Source: Novilysobacter antarcticus (lineage in GTDB: Bacteria > Pseudomonadota > Gammaproteobacteria > Xanthomonadales > Xanthomonadaceae). Taken from it: a stretch of DNA of 64,000 nt. The translations under genes were made by a program, and so were the position numbers. Location of the stretch: assembly GCF_019802285.1 (NCBI RefSeq), contig NZ_JAIEUJ010000003.1, positions 248,001 through 312,000 on the forward strand. The letters are read 5' to 3'. This document shows, piece after piece, positions 10,761-21,700 of the stretch (within the stretch, counting starts at the first letter, position 1; each line of letters opens with the position of its first letter). Below the pieces are notes generated by a model. It was given only the letters and a program-made list of their open reading frames with translations, was not told the origin of the DNA and did no database searches.

Positions 10761-11684
10761 ATGCCTTTCCTTGAACTCACCCTGCCGTGCACGGAAGCCG
10801 AACAGCCCCGCTATGAGCGGGCGCTGGAAAACGTCGGCGCGCTTGCGGTCACCCTCAGCGACGCCCACGCCGACGCGCCCGACGAGGAGGCGATCTTCGA
10901 GCCCGGCGTCGGCGCGATGCCGCTGTGGGCCGAGCTTTCGCTGACCGCGCTGTTTCCCGGCTCCACCCCGCGCGAGCTGCTGCTTCACGCGCTGGAGGCG
11001 GCTGATGACGGGATCGACTGGTCACATGTCGAGTTCCGCGAGGTCGCCGACCAGGATTGGGAACGGGCCTGGATGGACCAGTACGAGCCGCTGAAATTCG
11101 GAGAACGGACGTGGATCGTGCCGTGGAACCATGAACTGCCGGCCGGCGCCGACCGCGACGGCAGCGCCGTGGTTCGGTTGGACCCCGGCCTGGCATTCGG
11201 CTCGGGCACCCACCAGACCACGGCCCTGTGCCTGCAGTGGCTGGACGGTCTGGCAGGCCTCGGTGCGCTGGACGGCGCAACGGTGCTGGATTTCGGTTGC
11301 GGCTCCGGCATCCTGGCCCTGGCCGCGTTGAAGCTCGGCGCAGCCGGTGCGGTCGGCGTCGACAACGACCCCCAGGCCCTGACCGCCACCGCCGACAACG
11401 CGGAGCGCAACAGCGTGGGCGAGCGCTTGACCGTATATCTGCCCGAGGATGAGCCCACCGAGATGCGCTATCCCGTGGTGGTCGCCAACATCCTCGCCTC
11501 CGCGCTGATATCGCTGGCCGACGAGCTCGCCGCGCGCGTATCCCCCGGCGGCCGGATCGCGCTCTCCGGCATCCTCGCCGGACAGGAGGAAGAGGTCATC
11601 GCGAGGTTCGAGGGTGCTTTCGAGCAACTGCAGGTCGCCCGGCTGGATGACTGGGTCCGCATCGACGGCGTGCGTCGGAGCTGA
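10761..11684 (+). CDS. prmA: Ribosomal protein L11 methyltransferase
   Basis: SAM-dependent trimethylation of ribosomal protein L11. The 307-residue protein has the short N-terminal L11-recognition domain (about 1-60), then the Rossmann methyltransferase domain with motif [21 protein letters not shown] (about 175-194), an acidic ribose-binding GVDNDPQAL, and [14 protein letters not shown] (motif IV/V, NPF-like position occupied by NIL as usual for PrmA). The [14 protein letters not shown] segment (about 140) is diagnostic. It follows accC after 7 bp, a widely conserved neighbour pair. Confidence 0.97.
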   Translation: MPFLELTLPCTEAEQPRYERALENVGALAVTLSDAHADAPDEEAIFEPGVGAMPLWAELSLTALFPGSTPRELLLHALEAADDGIDWSHVEFREVADQDWERAWMDQYEPLKFGERTWIVPWNHELPAGADRDGSAVVRLDPGLAFGSGTHQTTALCLQWLDGLAGLGALDGATVLDFGCGSGILALAALKLGAAGAVGVDNDPQALTATADNAERNSVGERLTVYLPEDEPTEMRYPVVVANILASALISLADELAARVSPGGRIALSGILAGQEEEVIARFEGAFEQLQVARLDDWVRIDGVRRS

Positions 11685-11763
11685 CGCAAGCGCCCGCGCC
11701 CGATTGATCCGATCCATCACTGCAGGCAGTCACTCGCCCGCGCCGCTCGGCTAAACTGCGGCG

Positions 11764-12666
11764 ATGTTCGTGCCCTGCCCCCACTGCGGTTTTCTGGTCG
11801 CGCTCATCGTCGGTCGCGGGGACCCATCGCAGCCGTGCCCGCGTTGCGGCAAATCACTCGACGCGGAGGTACTGACTGCCGACGCTGTGGATCCCGCACA
11901 GACCGATGCCGGGGATACGAAGGAAGCGACGCCCGACCGCACGCGTTTTGACGCCCAGGCCGATTCTGTCAGCGCGCCCTCGCGCCGGGCCGCGCCTCCA
12001 GGACCCCCGGCCGATCATCGCGAGAACCCGCAGCCTGCTGCGACGCCACGTATTCCCGACCTGGAGTCCGCGGCGGGCGCAGGGTCAACCACGTCGCCGC
12101 CTGCTGCCATGGGAGGGAGCGCCTCGATAGTGGACCAATCGCGCGCTGCCCACCGGCGGCCCAGCTTCCTGCGCGCCATCGGTACCCCGCCCCGCCCCGA
12201 CGGAGCGCGCTGGCCATGGATCGTCGCGGTCGGCGTGCTTGGAGCACTTCTGATCCTGCAGCTGCTCTTGCTGCAGCGGGCCGACCTGGCGGCCAGTGCG
12301 CGCTGGCGCCCCGTCATCGCCAGCGTGTGTGCGGCGCTGGCCTGCGAGGTGCCGCTGTGGCACCAGCCGGCGGCCTACACGATGCTCGCGCGCGACGTCC
12401 GGCCGGTCTCCGGAGAGCCCGGCGTGCTCAGCGTCAGCGCCAGCTTCCGTAACGATGCTGCTCTGCCGCAGGCCTGGCCCGTCCTCTACCTGCAGCTTAC
12501 CGACATCAATGGTCAGGCCGTGGCCGCACGGATGTTGCAGCCGGCTGATTACCATTCCGATGCCGCGCACGACGGGGAACTCGCCGCCGGCCAGAGTGCC
12601 AGTGTGTCGTTCCGGATCGCGGAACCGGCGACCCCGATCGTCGCCTTCAACTTCGATTTTCGATGA
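11764..12666 (+). CDS. Zinc-ribbon DUF3426 membrane protein
   Basis: A 300-residue protein with an N-terminal zinc ribbon (CPHC at 5-8 and CPRC at about 25-28, an MJ0042-type finger), a long Pro/Ala/Asp-rich disordered stretch (about 40-150), one transmembrane helix (about 157-177, rich in Leu) and a C-terminal extracytoplasmic beta domain of the DUF3426 type (about 200-300, with VSASFRNDAALPQAWPVL). This layout is typical of DUF3426 proteins found between prmA and fis in Xanthomonadales. The role is unknown. It begins 79 bp after prmA and ends 118 bp before fis. Confidence 0.88.
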   Translation: MFVPCPHCGFLVALIVGRGDPSQPCPRCGKSLDAEVLTADAVDPAQTDAGDTKEATPDRTRFDAQADSVSAPSRRAAPPGPPADHRENPQPAATPRIPDLESAAGAGSTTSPPAAMGGSASIVDQSRAAHRRPSFLRAIGTPPRPDGARWPWIVAVGVLGALLILQLLLLQRADLAASARWRPVIASVCAALACEVPLWHQPAAYTMLARDVRPVSGEPGVLSVSASFRNDAALPQAWPVLYLQLTDINGQAVAARMLQPADYHSDAAHDGELAAGQSASVSFRIAEPATPIVAFNFDFR

Positions 12667-12784
12667 AAAACGCCGCTGCGGGTTTTGTCGCGCGGCCGCG
12701 CAGGCTAGACTCACCGACTGTCGTCGCCCCGCACAACGCGGCGCATCGTAAGCGACAGGCGGTCACTGTCTGGGGGGACACGAC

Positions 12785-13057
12785 TTGAATGCAGCAACCA
12801 CTCGCACCGACACCATCCGCTCCGGCAACCGGGTTCCCCTACGCGATCACGTCGCCACGTCGATCCGTCGTTACCTGCGCGATCTGGATGGCAGCGCGAA
12901 CGCCGACCTCTACGAGATCGCCCTGCGCGAGCTGGAAATCCCCCTGTTCGCCGAAGTCCTGACCCACTGCGAGGGCAACCAGAGCCGCGCCGCGGCGATG
13001 CTGGGCATCCACCGCGCCACCCTGCGCAAAAAGCTGCGCGAATACGGCCTGGTATAG
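12785..13057 (+). CDS. fis: DNA-binding protein Fis
   Basis: Nucleoid-associated DNA-bending protein that also activates rRNA and tRNA promoters and site-specific recombination. The 90-residue length and the C-terminal helix-turn-helix ([20 protein letters not shown], about 67-86) are standard. The start lacks a strong ribosome site (GGGGACACGACTTG precedes the ATG). It lies between the DUF3426 gene and purH, 53 bp before purH. Confidence 0.96.
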   Translation: MNAATTRTDTIRSGNRVPLRDHVATSIRRYLRDLDGSANADLYEIALRELEIPLFAEVLTHCEGNQSRAAAMLGIHRATLRKKLREYGLV

Positions 13058-13110
13058 GCGGCGACCGACGACCGTACAATAGCTGCCCCACCGCAGCTCC
13101 CGTGCCCGCA

Positions 13111-14679
13111 ATGACCGACCTTGTTCCCGTTCGCCGTGCCCTGCTTTCCGTGTCTGACAAGACCGGCCTGATCGATCTCGCCAGCGCCTTGACCGCCCAT
13201 GGCGTGCAACTGCTGTCCACCGGCGGCACTGCCAAGGCGATCCGCGAAGCAGGCCTGGCGGTGACCGACGTGTCCGAGGCAACCGGCTTTCCGGAGATGA
13301 TGGACGGACGGGTCAAGACCCTGCACCCGATGATCCACGGCGGCCTGTTGGGCCGCGCAGGCACCGACGACGCGGTGATGGCCGAGCACGGCATCGATGC
13401 AATCGACGTGCTTGTGCTGAACCTGTATCCATTCGAGCAGGTCTCGGCCAACCCCGACAGCTCGATGGAAGACATCATCGAGAACATCGATATCGGCGGT
13501 CCGGCGATGCTGCGCTCGGCGGCGAAGAACTACGCCCGCGTCGCGGTCGCGACCGATCCTGCCCAGTACGACGCGCTGCTTGCCGAGCTGGCGGACAACC
13601 AAGGCGCGCTGTCGGCAAGAACCCGCTTCGCGCTCTCGGTAGCCGCGTTCAACAGGGTCGCCGCCTACGACGCCTGCATCAGCAACTATCTGTCCTCGAT
13701 CACAGAGGATGGCAGCCGCTCCGTGTTCCCGGCGCAGGAGAACAGCAACCTCATCAAGGTGATGGACCTGCGCTACGGCGAGAACCCGCACCAGCACGGC
13801 GCCTTCTACCGCGACCCGCACCCGCTGCCGGGCACGCTGGCAACCTTTTCCCAGTTGCAGGGCAAGGAGCTCAGCTACAACAACCTGGCCGACGCCGATG
13901 CTGCGTGGGAATGCGTGCGCCAGTTCGATGCGCCGGCCTGCGTCATTGTCAAACACGCCAACCCGTGTGGCGTCGCGGTCGCGGCCAGCAACGCCGAGGC
14001 CTACGACGCCGCCTTCGCAACCGACCCGACGTCGGCGTTCGGCGGCATCCTGGCGTTCAACCACACCCTGGACGAAGCGACGGCGAAGGCGATCCTCGAC
14101 CGCCAGTTCGTGGAAGTGCTCATCGCCCCTGACTACGAGCAGGGTGCACTGGACTACTGCGCCAAAAAGGCCAACGTGCGCGTATTGAAGATCCCCCACG
14201 GCGATGGGCGAAACGATTTCGACCTCAAGCGCATCGGCTCGGGACTGCTGATGCAGTCTGCCGACAACCGCCAGGTTGGTCGCGACGAGCTCACCGTGGT
14301 CTCGACCGTGGCGCCCACCGCGGCCCAGCTGGACGACCTGATGTTCGCCTGGCACGTCGCCAAGTACGTCAAATCCAATGCGATCGTCTACGCCCGCGAC
14401 CTGCGCAGCATCGGCATCGGCGCAGGCCAGATGAGCCGCGTGGTATCGGCAAAGATCGCCGGACTGAAGGCCGAGGAAGCGGGTCTGTCGGTCCCAGGTT
14501 CGGTGATGGCCAGCGACGCGTTCTTCCCCTTCCGCGACGGTATCGATGCGGCGGCGGCGGCCGGCATCAAGGCGGTCATCCAGCCGGGCGGATCGATGCG
14601 CGACAAGGAAGTGATCGCGGCCGCGGACGAGCACGGTATCGCCATGGTCTTCACCGGAGTGCGGCACTTCCGCCATTGA
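13111..14679 (+). CDS. purH: Bifunctional AICAR transformylase / IMP cyclohydrolase
   Basis: Last two steps of purine synthesis: formylation of AICAR using 10-formyl-tetrahydrofolate and ring closure to IMP. 522 residues, the usual length. The N-terminal MGS-like cyclohydrolase domain (about 1-195) carries [16 protein letters not shown] and [14 protein letters not shown]; the C-terminal transformylase domain carries [16 protein letters not shown] and the catalytic [10 protein letters not shown] (about 286-295). ATG at 13111 is preferred over a GTG three codons upstream because the protein then starts like the family; neither has a strong ribosome site. Its 3' end overlaps the convergent MATE gene by 29 bp. 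Confidence 0.97.
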   Translation: MTDLVPVRRALLSVSDKTGLIDLASALTAHGVQLLSTGGTAKAIREAGLAVTDVSEATGFPEMMDGRVKTLHPMIHGGLLGRAGTDDAVMAEHGIDAIDVLVLNLYPFEQVSANPDSSMEDIIENIDIGGPAMLRSAAKNYARVAVATDPAQYDALLAELADNQGALSARTRFALSVAAFNRVAAYDACISNYLSSITEDGSRSVFPAQENSNLIKVMDLRYGENPHQHGAFYRDPHPLPGTLATFSQLQGKELSYNNLADADAAWECVRQFDAPACVIVKHANPCGVAVAASNAEAYDAAFATDPTSAFGGILAFNHTLDEATAKAILDRQFVEVLIAPDYEQGALDYCAKKANVRVLKIPHGDGRNDFDLKRIGSGLLMQSADNRQVGRDELTVVSTVAPTAAQLDDLMFAWHVAKYVKSNAIVYARDLRSIGIGAGQMSRVVSAKIAGLKAEEAGLSVPGSVMASDAFFPFRDGIDAAAAAGIKAVIQPGGSMRDKEVIAAADEHGIAMVFTGVRHFRH

Positions 14680-16030
14680 GTACCGGGCTGGTAGTCAGCT
14701 TCCGGTAGTAGGGCATCAGCGCCAGCGCCCGGGCCACCACGAACACCACGAACGCGGCCCAGAGCCCGTGATTGCCCCACAAGGCGGTCATGGGCCAAGC
14801 GGCCAGCAGGTAGACGGCGAGTGACAGCAGGCTGGCGTTGCGCATCTCACGCGTTCGCGTGGCGCCGATGAACACGCCATCCAGCTGGAACGCCGCAACC
14901 GACAGCATGACGTACAGCGCCGTCCACGGAAGATGGGCAATGGCTACCTCGCGCACCGCCGGCAGGGTGGTCAATCCGGCCACCGCAACTGCTCCGAACA
15001 ACAGGATCAACGCGGCCAGAGCCAACGCGGTACCCGCGGCCAGTTCGCTGCTCAGGCGGACGACCCGGGAGAGCCCGGCCCTATCCCGCGCACCCCAGGC
15101 AGCACCGACCAGCGCCTCGGCCACGAATGCGAAGCCGTCCAGGAAGAAGGCGCTGAACGACACCAGCTGCAGGAGGATGTGGTTGGCGGCGAGCGTCACA
15201 TCGCCAAAGCGGGCACCGGCATTGGCGAACCAGCCAAAACCGAACAGCAGGCATAAGGTGCGCACCATGATGTCGCCGTTGGCGGCCATCGCCTGACGCA
15301 GTCGGCCCAGGCTGCGGATCCGCACCCAAGGCAGAAATGGCTCGCTATCAAGATGCCGCGCCCGGAGCAGACGCACGACCACCAATACTGCAACGCCGCA
15401 GGTAAGCCACTCCGCGAGGGCGGTGCCAAGCCCGATACCGCGGGCTCCCATTCCGAGTGCGCCCGCCAGCCAGATGTCGAGCCCGGCATTCAAGCCGTTC
15501 AACAGCAATTGCACGCCCAGCAATGTCCGGCTGTGCCCGAGCCCAATCAGCAAGCCGCTGCAGACAAACAGGGTCAGCGCCGCCGGCGCGCCCCAGATGC
15601 GCGCCCGGAAATAGGCCGCGGATATCGATTCCACCTCCTGGCTGCCGTCCATCAGCCCGAAGTACACCCGGGTTGTCGGGCCCTGCAGCAGCATCAATGC
15701 CACTCCCAGGCCGACGGCCAACAGGACCGCGCGCCCTACGGTGGCACGGACTTCCGCCTCGTCGCCAGCGCCTGCCGCCTGCGCGGTGAAGCCCGTCGTT
15801 CCCATGCGCAGGAACCCGAAACTCCAGTAGACGAAGTTGAACAGCAGCGCGCCCAGCGCAAGAGCGCCCAGCTCCGCGGCACTGCCGTAATGGCCGATTA
15901 CAGCGGTATCGATCAGCCCCAGCGTCGGCACCGCCGCGTTGGCAAGGATGATCGGCCACGCCTGCCGCGCGATCGCGCGGCGACTGATGGATGATGCGTG
16001 CAGCGGCGGGGGTACGAGCATGAGCGGCAT
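14651..16030 (-). CDS. MATE-family efflux transporter, DinF type
   Basis: A 459-residue membrane protein with about twelve hydrophobic helices in two similar halves, a cation-coupled multidrug or toxin exporter of the inner membrane. The N-terminal half holds [20 protein letters not shown], close to the DinF/MatE signature, and the second half [18 protein letters not shown] with [15 protein letters not shown], which is characteristic of DinF-like members. The substrate cannot be inferred. It is convergent with purH (29-bp overlap at the 3' ends) and 52 bp downstream of the Tli4-like gene in the same direction. Confidence 0.9.
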   Translation of the reverse strand: MPLMLVPPPLHASSISRRAIARQAWPIILANAAVPTLGLIDTAVIGHYGSAAELGALALGALLFNFVYWSFGFLRMGTTGFTAQAAGAGDEAEVRATVGRAVLLAVGLGVALMLLQGPTTRVYFGLMDGSQEVESISAAYFRARIWGAPAALTLFVCSGLLIGLGHSRTLLGVQLLLNGLNAGLDIWLAGALGMGARGIGLGTALAEWLTCGVAVLVVVRLLRARHLDSEPFLPWVRIRSLGRLRQAMAANGDIMVRTLCLLFGFGWFANAGARFGDVTLAANHILLQLVSFSAFFLDGFAFVAEALVGAAWGARDRAGLSRVVRLSSELAAGTALALAALILLFGAVAVAGLTTLPAVREVAIAHLPWTALYVMLSVAAFQLDGVFIGATRTREMRNASLLSLAVYLLAAWPMTALWGNHGLWAAFVVFVVARALALMPYYRKLTTSPVLNGGSAALR

Positions 16031-16082
16031 GATGCCCGCTCAAGCATCCCGCGTCCGACACGAACTCCCCAAAACTGCCCGC

Positions 16083-17120
16083 CTATCGAAGATCGGCACC
16101 ACCGGGATTGATCGCGCCCGGTCGCAGGCGAAGGGTGCCCAGGATCGAATCCCACAAGGCCAGCGCCTCTGCGTCGTCATTGAACGGCGCATCCATGATC
16201 TCGCCGTTCTCGTCCGTCTCGTCAGTGGTTGACATGCGCAATGAGAGAAACGGGTGCTCGATCGATGCTTTCTCTCCCTGGCTTTCCCACAGGAACTCGT
16301 AACTGCGCTTGCCGCCTGCATCTCCCCGGACAAGCAACTCCTGTCCCTTGATTGGACCGATGTTGCGGTCTCCGCGGCGCAGCGTCTTCATTCCGGCCGC
16401 CGTGCCTTCGTAGCCGGGCGGAATTCTCGAATTTCGGCGCAGCAGCGGCTTGTCGGGTGCGCCGGTGACATAGGACATAAAGCCCAGCGAGAGCCCCGGC
16501 ATCCCGCGAATGCGGATACCCGCAGTCACTTCTTCCTTGTTGAGCTTGCTCAACGTAACCAGCCCTTGATCGATGCAAAAGCCTGGTGCTGTCGGGACTT
16601 CCCCGGCCGCTCGATAACTCAGGTTTCTCGATAGGCGTCGCATGTATTCCTTTGCCCTTTCGGGGTTGCTGCCACTTCCCTCAACGGAAAATACGTGCAT
16701 GACAGACGCGTCGGCCATCAGAGCATAAAGCGTGTCTTTATTTGTTGCCGTACTGTTCGGACTGAACCATGAGGAGAGCAAAATGCGATCAGGCTGAAAG
16801 TCGACGCGATCGCGAAGCATAAACGCACGAGTTTTGTGAGGTTCCGATCGTAGACGCTTTTCGGTCGCGTCTACAAATGCGACAAACTCCTTCGTATCGA
16901 ATCCACGGGTCGTTTCAACGGCAGCTCCGCCGACGATGAAACTTGTCGAGGTTTTGCTGCGCAAGGGCAAATCAAGCAAGTGGCGGCCGTAACAGTGTGT
17001 AGCCAATTGTCCATGGTCACTTTTTGTCATTTTTGATCCTTGTCGGGCAGCTACGGGCATCGCTATTGAGACAACCATAGCTACAGCAAAAGCGGATATT
17101 GCAAGTTTGCAACGTTTCAT
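16083..17120 (-). CDS. Type VI immunity protein, Tli4-like
   Basis: A 345-residue exported protein resembling the Tli4 immunity family, which neutralises Tle4-type phospholipase effectors in the periplasm. The start MKRCKLAISAFAVAM has GGAGG 10 bases upstream and overlaps the stop of the lipase gene by 4 bp (ATGA). Residues 1-26 form a signal peptide ending VAARQG, so the mature protein is periplasmic. The CYGRHLLDLPLRS segment near residue 43 is typical of the N-terminal Tli4 domain; RIRGMPGLSLGFMSYVTGAPDK and SYEFLWESQGEKAS fall in the C-terminal one. The neighbour is a lipase with a VgrG upstream, which supports the immunity role. The family call is by recognition of pattern, not alignment. 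Confidence 0.82.
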   Translation of the reverse strand: MKRCKLAISAFAVAMVVSIAMPVAARQGSKMTKSDHGQLATHCYGRHLLDLPLRSKTSTSFIVGGAAVETTRGFDTKEFVAFVDATEKRLRSEPHKTRAFMLRDRVDFQPDRILLSSWFSPNSTATNKDTLYALMADASVMHVFSVEGSGSNPERAKEYMRRLSRNLSYRAAGEVPTAPGFCIDQGLVTLSKLNKEEVTAGIRIRGMPGLSLGFMSYVTGAPDKPLLRRNSRIPPGYEGTAAGMKTLRRGDRNIGPIKGQELLVRGDAGGKRSYEFLWESQGEKASIEHPFLSLRMSTTDETDENGEIMDAPFNDDAEALALWDSILGTLRLRPGAINPGGADLR

Positions 17121-18745
17121 GCCCAGTCTGCCTCCAACGAAATACTCGCCACACTGACAAGTGTCGCCCACTGGCTGCGCGAATCGTTGTAACTGTCTTG
17201 ATGGTCGTAACCTTTATTCTTGCCTTTTTCGTTGGTTGCGACGAACGCGCCTGACCCTTGATTCCCCTGCCTGAAGCTTGCAGACACCCCCGATTGGAGG
17301 GGAGCTTCTCCAGAAATGGTGGGAACCGTGCCATCGCCCGGCTGACTCGCCTCCCCGAAATTCAACGGGATTACTTTTTCGCCAATTTTGAGGCTGAGCT
17401 TCCCGTTACCATTGTCCTCGCCGCGCGTCATCCCGTTCAAAGAGGGCAGCTGAGGTCCTTGCCAGTGAACATCGGCCCAGCCATGCAACCTGTCGTCAGC
17501 CCCATAGTGCACAAATGCAGGCTGGGGGTATTTACCCGAGATTGACTCATGGAAGCATTGGGTATCATTCAAAAGCCGCGTGAATCGTTCAAACCCGATC
17601 GCTTCAGCCCCGTCGAATTCCGGTTCATTATGTAAGCTCGCAGGATCGAGCATATCCAAGCTTTCCTGCGGAACCAGTCCGTACCATTCCCTGCTGTGAT
17701 AGATCTCGGTGTATGGGTCGGATATCGGGAGCGCATGCGACGGGTTGTTTTCAGGTCCACCCAACTTCAGCCAGGCACGCCCCTCCCCGTAGTCTGCGCT
17801 GGGAAGTAACTCCAGGGCTCCAGGGGCGTTGCCGACGATGGCGGTGACCTCCTTGGCATTTCGTCCCAGGATTATCTGGGAGACGCCGTCGTAGCCACAC
17901 CGACAATGGTGATACGTGGCAGGCGCGCCGGTGGCGGGCATGACGCCGTGCACTACCCCGAGCAGCTTGCCGTACTCGTGGACCCGGGCAATCGCTCGGC
18001 CGACAAGGCCACCCATCGAGTGGGTCACCAGGATTACCTTCTTCACGTCTTGCCCTTTCGATCGGTGATGAGCAAGTACGACGTCATCGATGTAATCGAT
18101 CAAGTCCTGTCCAGAATCCTCGTTGGACTGCAGCCAGTTGTAGCCGCCGCCCCACACTTCGTAACGATAGCTTGCAGCGTGCTTGAAATCGTCACCGCTG
18201 AGGGCTGGACCCGCCTTTTCGTCCCCGTAGTCGCCCGGACTGCGCGTTCCGTTTTCATTCCACCACTCCAGCAACCCTCCGGCTTCCATGATGTTGTTGA
18301 GGCGCTTCTGCATCAGCGCCATTACAGGGTGGTATGACGAGCGCATCACCGCACCCCAGCCACGATCCTTTGCGACGGATTTTTTAAGCGCGCCATCTGT
18401 ATCGATGGACCCTCGGTCATCCACCTCCACTTTGCTCGGATCCAGCATCCGTTGCCGGGTTGCGGGCCCACGAAACACGTAGGCGAACATCTGGCCCATA
18501 GCACCAAGGATCGGGAACACGCCGTCGGTATTGGGCGGCCGCCAGACTTTGGAGCCTGTATTGGATTTGAGGTTGGTACCCATGATCCCCGGCAAGAAAA
18601 TGATCGGGATCACGGCGGTGGGCTGGGCAAGGATGGCCCGCTGTCGGGTGTCGGTGGTCGGGCTCAGCGTTGTGTGGGTTAACGGACTCCCCTTCCCGTC
18701 GGTTTCATGGGAGCCAATCCTGATTTCGTCTTCCGTCCGTGGCAT
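17117..18745 (-). CDS. Type VI lipase effector, Tle4/PGAP1-like
   Basis: A 542-residue alpha/beta hydrolase of the LCAT/PGAP1-like lipase type, probably a phospholipase injected by the type VI system. Visible motifs are the oxyanion loop LPGIMGTNL (51-59), the nucleophile elbow VILVTHSMGG with Ser243, GDGTVP with Asp471 as candidate acid, and His515 in GYDHQDSYND as candidate base. The elbow reads T-H-S-M-G rather than the textbook G-H-S-M-G. There is no signal peptide, as expected for a secreted type VI cargo. It starts 7 bp after vgrG and its stop overlaps the immunity gene by 4 bp, so the three are one transcript. AT content looks slightly higher here and in the immunity gene than in the neighbours (estimated by eye). 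Confidence 0.85.
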   Translation of the reverse strand: MPRTEDEIRIGSHETDGKGSPLTHTTLSPTTDTRQRAILAQPTAVIPIIFLPGIMGTNLKSNTGSKVWRPPNTDGVFPILGAMGQMFAYVFRGPATRQRMLDPSKVEVDDRGSIDTDGALKKSVAKDRGWGAVMRSSYHPVMALMQKRLNNIMEAGGLLEWWNENGTRSPGDYGDEKAGPALSGDDFKHAASYRYEVWGGGYNWLQSNEDSGQDLIDYIDDVVLAHHRSKGQDVKKVILVTHSMGGLVGRAIARVHEYGKLLGVVHGVMPATGAPATYHHCRCGYDGVSQIILGRNAKEVTAIVGNAPGALELLPSADYGEGRAWLKLGGPENNPSHALPISDPYTEIYHSREWYGLVPQESLDMLDPASLHNEPEFDGAEAIGFERFTRLLNDTQCFHESISGKYPQPAFVHYGADDRLHGWADVHWQGPQLPSLNGMTRGEDNGNGKLSLKIGEKVIPLNFGEASQPGDGTVPTISGEAPLQSGVSASFRQGNQGSGAFVATNEKGKNKGYDHQDSYNDSRSQWATLVSVASISLEADWA

Positions 18746-18752
18746 GCCTGCT

Positions 18753-21700
18753 TCATTCCTTTCCGAGGATCTTGATTACAACCTTCTCCGGGCCCAGACC
18801 TTTCTGTATCGGTAGCTTGCCCTCAGCGTCGGTGACCAGCGACATGCGCGCGCCGTCGGCACGGGTCAGTTCCACCCGGGTGTTGGCCATGGGCTCGTCG
18901 GTCGCGCGATGGCGTACGACGTAGTTCTGGTCAAATTTCGTTTCCGGCCAGCTGTTCATCTCCCGGCTGAGCTGGGCCGGCCCGATAAAGGACTTTTTCG
19001 CCGCGTGAACGGTGACATTGCCGGGGCATTCAATGACGATATTCCCGCCTTCGATGGTGATGCTCGCCCCGCCGCTGGTGGCCATGCGCACGGTCTTGCC
19101 GGCGGCGAGATCGACCTCGGCGTTTGCGCTGACAACCTTAAGTTGATCGCGCGACTGGAGCTTGATCTCGTCCTTTTGCGCCTGAATGTCCAACTCGCCT
19201 TCGGCGGTCACGAGCGCCAAAGCAGGCTCGCTGGTGACGTTGCCCTCTACCGCGCCAGCGAGCCAGCCGATCGCCTGGCCGGCGTGGATGCGCAGGTCGC
19301 CGGCAATGGCCAGGTTGCTGGCTTCACCGCTGGCGACGGTCAGGGTTTCTCCGGCGCTCCAGTGCAGGCTTTGTCCGGCGACCATGCCGATGCCGGCCGG
19401 GGCGGTCAGACCGAGGATTGGGTCGCCACTGTGCGGGACGCGGTCCTCGCCGCCAGCCGGGCTGCGGTCGGGTGCCTCTTCCACGCCGGCGTCAAATTCC
19501 TCTCCGGTTACAACGGTCCCCGCGCTCGCCAGCAGCGCCTCCAACGGTGCGTGGTCCTCGACCAGCCGGGACGCGTTCGCCGTGACGGCACCTTGATGCG
19601 CTGCCAGACGAACGGTGTGGTGGGTGGTGGCCATCTCGTTGAACGAACCAGCCAGTTGGCTGGCCTGCCTCAGCAGGGCCAGCGTGGCCACATGCTCGCC
19701 GGCCGGCGCCTCGGCATCATTGGCGGCGGCGCTGATCCACAGGCCGCGCTCCCCGCGTACCGCGCCCCACTGATCGGTGCGCAGCTCGAAACCTTCGCCG
19801 CGGAAGCTGCCGCGGTAGTTATCGGCCTGATGGATCAGATGTCCCAGATTGAGCTGGGTGGCGGCATGGGTGGTCGCCAGTTGCAGGCGCAGCTGGCCAT
19901 CGGTGTCGTCAAACACAAGGCGGTTGTGACCGTCGCCGCCGAATTCCTTCGATTTGAACCCGCTCATTGCCGCGGCGTTACGGTGGCCGTCGGTGTCCGC
20001 GCTTATTCCGTGCCAAGCGGGCGCGTTGCCGCCGGCGCGGTTGCCTTGCGCGCTGGGCCGGTGGTCTCCGGCCTGGGCAAACAGATCGTTGGCATCGCTG
20101 GAAGCCGAGGCGCCACCCGGGGTCGGCGCAATGCCGCCCTCGCCCTGACCGTTGTACAGCGCACCGACCACCATCGGCCGGTCGATGTCGCCGTCCAGGA
20201 AGCCCACCAGCACTTCCTGGCCGATACGCGGCAGGAACTGGCTGCCAACCCCCGGCCCGGCGTAGCGCTGGGCGACACGCAGCCAGCAGCTGTCGGCGGC
20301 AGTGGACGCGGCTTGATCGCTCTGGAAATGGAAGCGCACCCGCACCCGGCCCAATGCGTCGGAATGCAGCTCTGTCACCCCCGCGGCATGCGGCGACGCG
20401 TCGGCGCCGACCACGATGGCGCTCTGATAACCGGGTGCCGTCGGACGCGGATTGACGCGCAGACCGGTCTCATCGGCCAGCACCGATCGCCACGGCAGCT
20501 CGCGAGGCACGGCGATGAATGTGTTGGCGTAACCAACCGCTTCGGCCTGCGCCCAGAGCGCTTGCCAGTTCTTTGCGTCCACTCCGGTCCAATCCGCGGC
20601 GAGCGCGCTCGAGCCGCCAGTGCCGGTCGAGAGTGACTCCGCTCGGCCCGTGTCGGCCGCAACGGCATCGCCATCCGCCATCGGCGGGGCGGCGCCCAAC
20701 TCCGATATTCCGTCGCGCACGGCATCGGGCAGGTTGTTGATACCGGCCTGACGGATCTCCACCAGCAACAGCTCCGGCGGCGCCTCACCGCTTACCGGTG
20801 CCTGGGTGAGCGCGAACCACTGGCCGGCGCGAAAGCTGCGCACCGTCGAGCGGCCGACCCAGCGCGCGCTGTGCGCGCGCGCCGCATCGGCCAGCAACCC
20901 GGCATAGCGCGTGGCCTCTGTTTGGCTGGAAAAACTGTAGGCGCTGGTGGGGTCATACGACTCCAGACGCACATCGGTGGCGTTTTCATCCAACGGAACG
21001 CTGGCCGCCAGCGACATGCTTTTGTAGTCGTGACTGAGCAGGGTGATGTCGGTGGCCGCGATCGAATGCTGCGCGCCGATCGCCTGGACTGTATCGCTGG
21101 ACTCGGTCGCATCGCTGCGGTGGAAGCGGATGCCGCCACCACTGGCGGCCGCCGCGTCTTCGGGACCGTTGCCACTGCGCGCGAACAACACCAGCTCGTG
21201 ACTGCCCTTGCCGGACTCCTGCAGCCGCCAGCCCAGACCTTCCTCGGCCAGCAACCGGCTGATGAAGTCGAAATCGGATTCGCGGTACTGGACGCAATAG
21301 CTGCGCGGGCGCACCTCGGCCAGGAACGGGCCGACCTCATCGGCAACCTGCCAGTTGGCCAGCGGCGCGTAGTCATCGAACACCGCCTCGACAATCTCCA
21401 GCACGCTGCGGTCCTGGAACACCCGGCTGTGGCGGCCTTGGGTGAGCAGCCAGGTCCAGGGGACCAGACACAGCCGGTACCGGGCCAGACCACCATCGCT
21501 GCCCACGCACTCGGCCTGGCGGATCAATCCTGACCTTGGGATGCGTCCGCCATCGGCGGCGCGGGTCGACAACGTGGCCGATTGGCCGAGCAGCGCGTCG
21601 AGGTCCAGACCGGCATCGGTTGAAAGCGCGTCAATCCACCACTCGAAGCCCTGCGAGAGGCTCTCGCGGCCCTGCCAGCGCTCCACGATAAGATCGGCGG

